Positions 12,876 through 13,380 of a stretch of 13,380 nucleotides of DNA are shown here, in pieces. The DNA lies in contig JAQTOJ010000028.1 in the NCBI GenBank assembly GCA_028713395.1, forward strand, positions 1-13,380. The letters are read 5' to 3'. The position numbers and the translations under genes are program-made. Position 1 is the first letter of the stretch. Every line of letters begins with the position of its first letter. The notes under the pieces were generated by a model. That model was not told the DNA's origin. It made no database searches and worked only from the letters and a program-made list of their open reading frames with translations. The DNA is from Dehalococcoidales bacterium (GTDB taxonomy: Bacteria; Chloroflexota; Dehalococcoidia; Dehalococcoidales; Fen-1064).

Positions 12876-13257
12876 TGTCACCGCCTTCCATAGCATTTAA
12901 TACGTCCACAATATGCGCCCCACCTTTTGCCGCATCCTTTTCGTTCTGCTGGACCTGCGCCCAGGCGCGTAAGGTCACACCTGATAACCAACCGAACCGC
13001 GCAGCGTAACGATCCAGCGCCGGAATATCCCCATCCTGTGCGGCCTTTGATACTGCATCCCAAAAGAGATTACAGACCGCTTGCAACCTAATCGCATCCG
13101 CCCGAACCATGTCCGATATACCCTTGATTTCAAGGACATTCTTAACAGATTCGAGTTCATGCGCAGCCAGTCCGATAAGGGGTTTTTGTGCTTGAATTCG
13201 CTTGATAGCTCCCTCTCCGCCGTGCTTTACCGCGTTCTGATTATTTTTTTCACCCAT
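12862..13257 (-). CDS. TerS-like protein (element 2 variant)
   Basis: 131 residues, same start and Shine-Dalgarno layout as 4414-4809. About ten base differences from element 1 lie upstream of 13003 and give three residue changes (Asp to Val, Glu to Asp, Val to Ala); the rest are silent. The mostly silent pattern indicates purifying selection, so both TerS-like proteins are probably functional. The identical block starts in the middle of this gene. Confidence 0.7.
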   Translation of the reverse strand: MGEKNNQNAVKHGGEGAIKRIQAQKPLIGLAAHELESVKNVLEIKGISDMVRADAIRLQAVCNLFWDAVSKAAQDGDIPALDRYAARFGWLSGVTLRAWAQVQQNEKDAAKGGAHIVDVLNAMEGGDNAKD

Positions 13258-13380
13258 GCGTTTTATCCTGTCCTATGAGAGTAAATCAGGGGGTTAGCCT
13301 GTTTTTTGACCGATTCTAAGGTATTCCAGCCCTTCAAAAGGGAAAGGGGAGGGTATTTTCTTTTGTCATCCGCTTCATTT
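13258..13380. other. Upstream flank of terS in element 2, diverging from element 1
   Basis: The first 60 bp (to about 13317) match 4810-4869 closely. After that the match breaks into short similar blocks and then ends. The TACCAGTT repeat cluster of element 1 is not seen up to the window edge. No gene is recognisable here. Confidence 0.6.

Larger units (their letters stand above)
8868..13003. repeat. Long direct repeat, copy 2
   Basis: Second copy of the 4136-bp block at 420-4555. Both edges fall inside coding sequence (integrase near codon 90, and the middle of the TerS-like gene) rather than at element ends. Recombination or gene conversion, or an assembly join, explains this better than duplication of a discrete unit. 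Confidence 0.93.
7866..13380 (-). mobile_element. Integrative satellite-like element 2 (right part outside window)
   Basis: This is a second element in the same orientation. It begins at the shared tRNA-derived attachment core and carries a complete integrase followed by the same late block as element 1. It is cut by the window edge just upstream of its TerS-like gene. Its integrase C-terminal half and TerS 5' half differ at many bases from element 1, so it is not a simple duplicate. Its replication and control genes are not visible. Confidence 0.75.

Overview
The window shows the junction of two related, compact integrative elements placed head to tail at the 3' end of a tRNA-Arg gene. All real genes lie on the minus strand. 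Element 1 fills about 1-7911; only its integrase C-terminus lies beyond the left edge. Element 2 starts at the same attachment site (about 7866-7911) and runs off the right edge. Combining the two gives a complete unit of about 8.4 kb. The host is a bacterium: there are clear Shine-Dalgarno sites, sigma70-like promoters and a bacterial tRNA-Arg(UCG) 3' half. I cannot name the host from the sequence; an environmental lineage such as Chloroflexota is only a weak guess.

Layout of element 1, read in the direction of transcription (right to left). A sigma70-like promoter at 7480-7508 leads into a leader with a strong hairpin. A tight early operon follows: ribbon-helix-helix protein, excisionase-like HTH protein, a 46-residue protein, primase-polymerase domain protein and RepA/AAA_25-type helicase. 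A 181-bp gap (4810-4990) contains a cluster of direct and inverted repeats. The packaging/late block is next: a TerS-like protein, a full terminase large subunit, an unrecognised coiled-coil-rich protein, an H-type-lectin/tail-fibre-like protein and a secreted or membrane-anchored HEXXH zincin-like protein. Last is a tyrosine integrase with its own promoter and an unusual leader of interlocked inverted repeats. No portal, capsid, protease/scaffold or tail module is present. The element therefore looks like a phage satellite (or relic) that excises, replicates and cuts or packages its own DNA but needs another phage for particles.

Region 7245-7954 is the end of element 1 plus the attachment site. 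It holds the early promoter and leader, two possible tiny ORFs, a decayed ParB-like HTH fragment containing a 28-bp perfect palindrome, a 12-bp tandem repeat, a large inverted repeat and the tRNA-derived att core. Element 2 then repeats the integrase and late block at a constant offset of 8448 bp.

Positions 420-4555 and 8868-13003 (4136 bp) appear identical, while the flanking integrase and TerS sequences clearly differ between copies, and similarity fades beyond about 13320. Two distinct but related elements that have exchanged or homogenised their central block would explain this. An assembly artefact at the long repeat must be excluded first.
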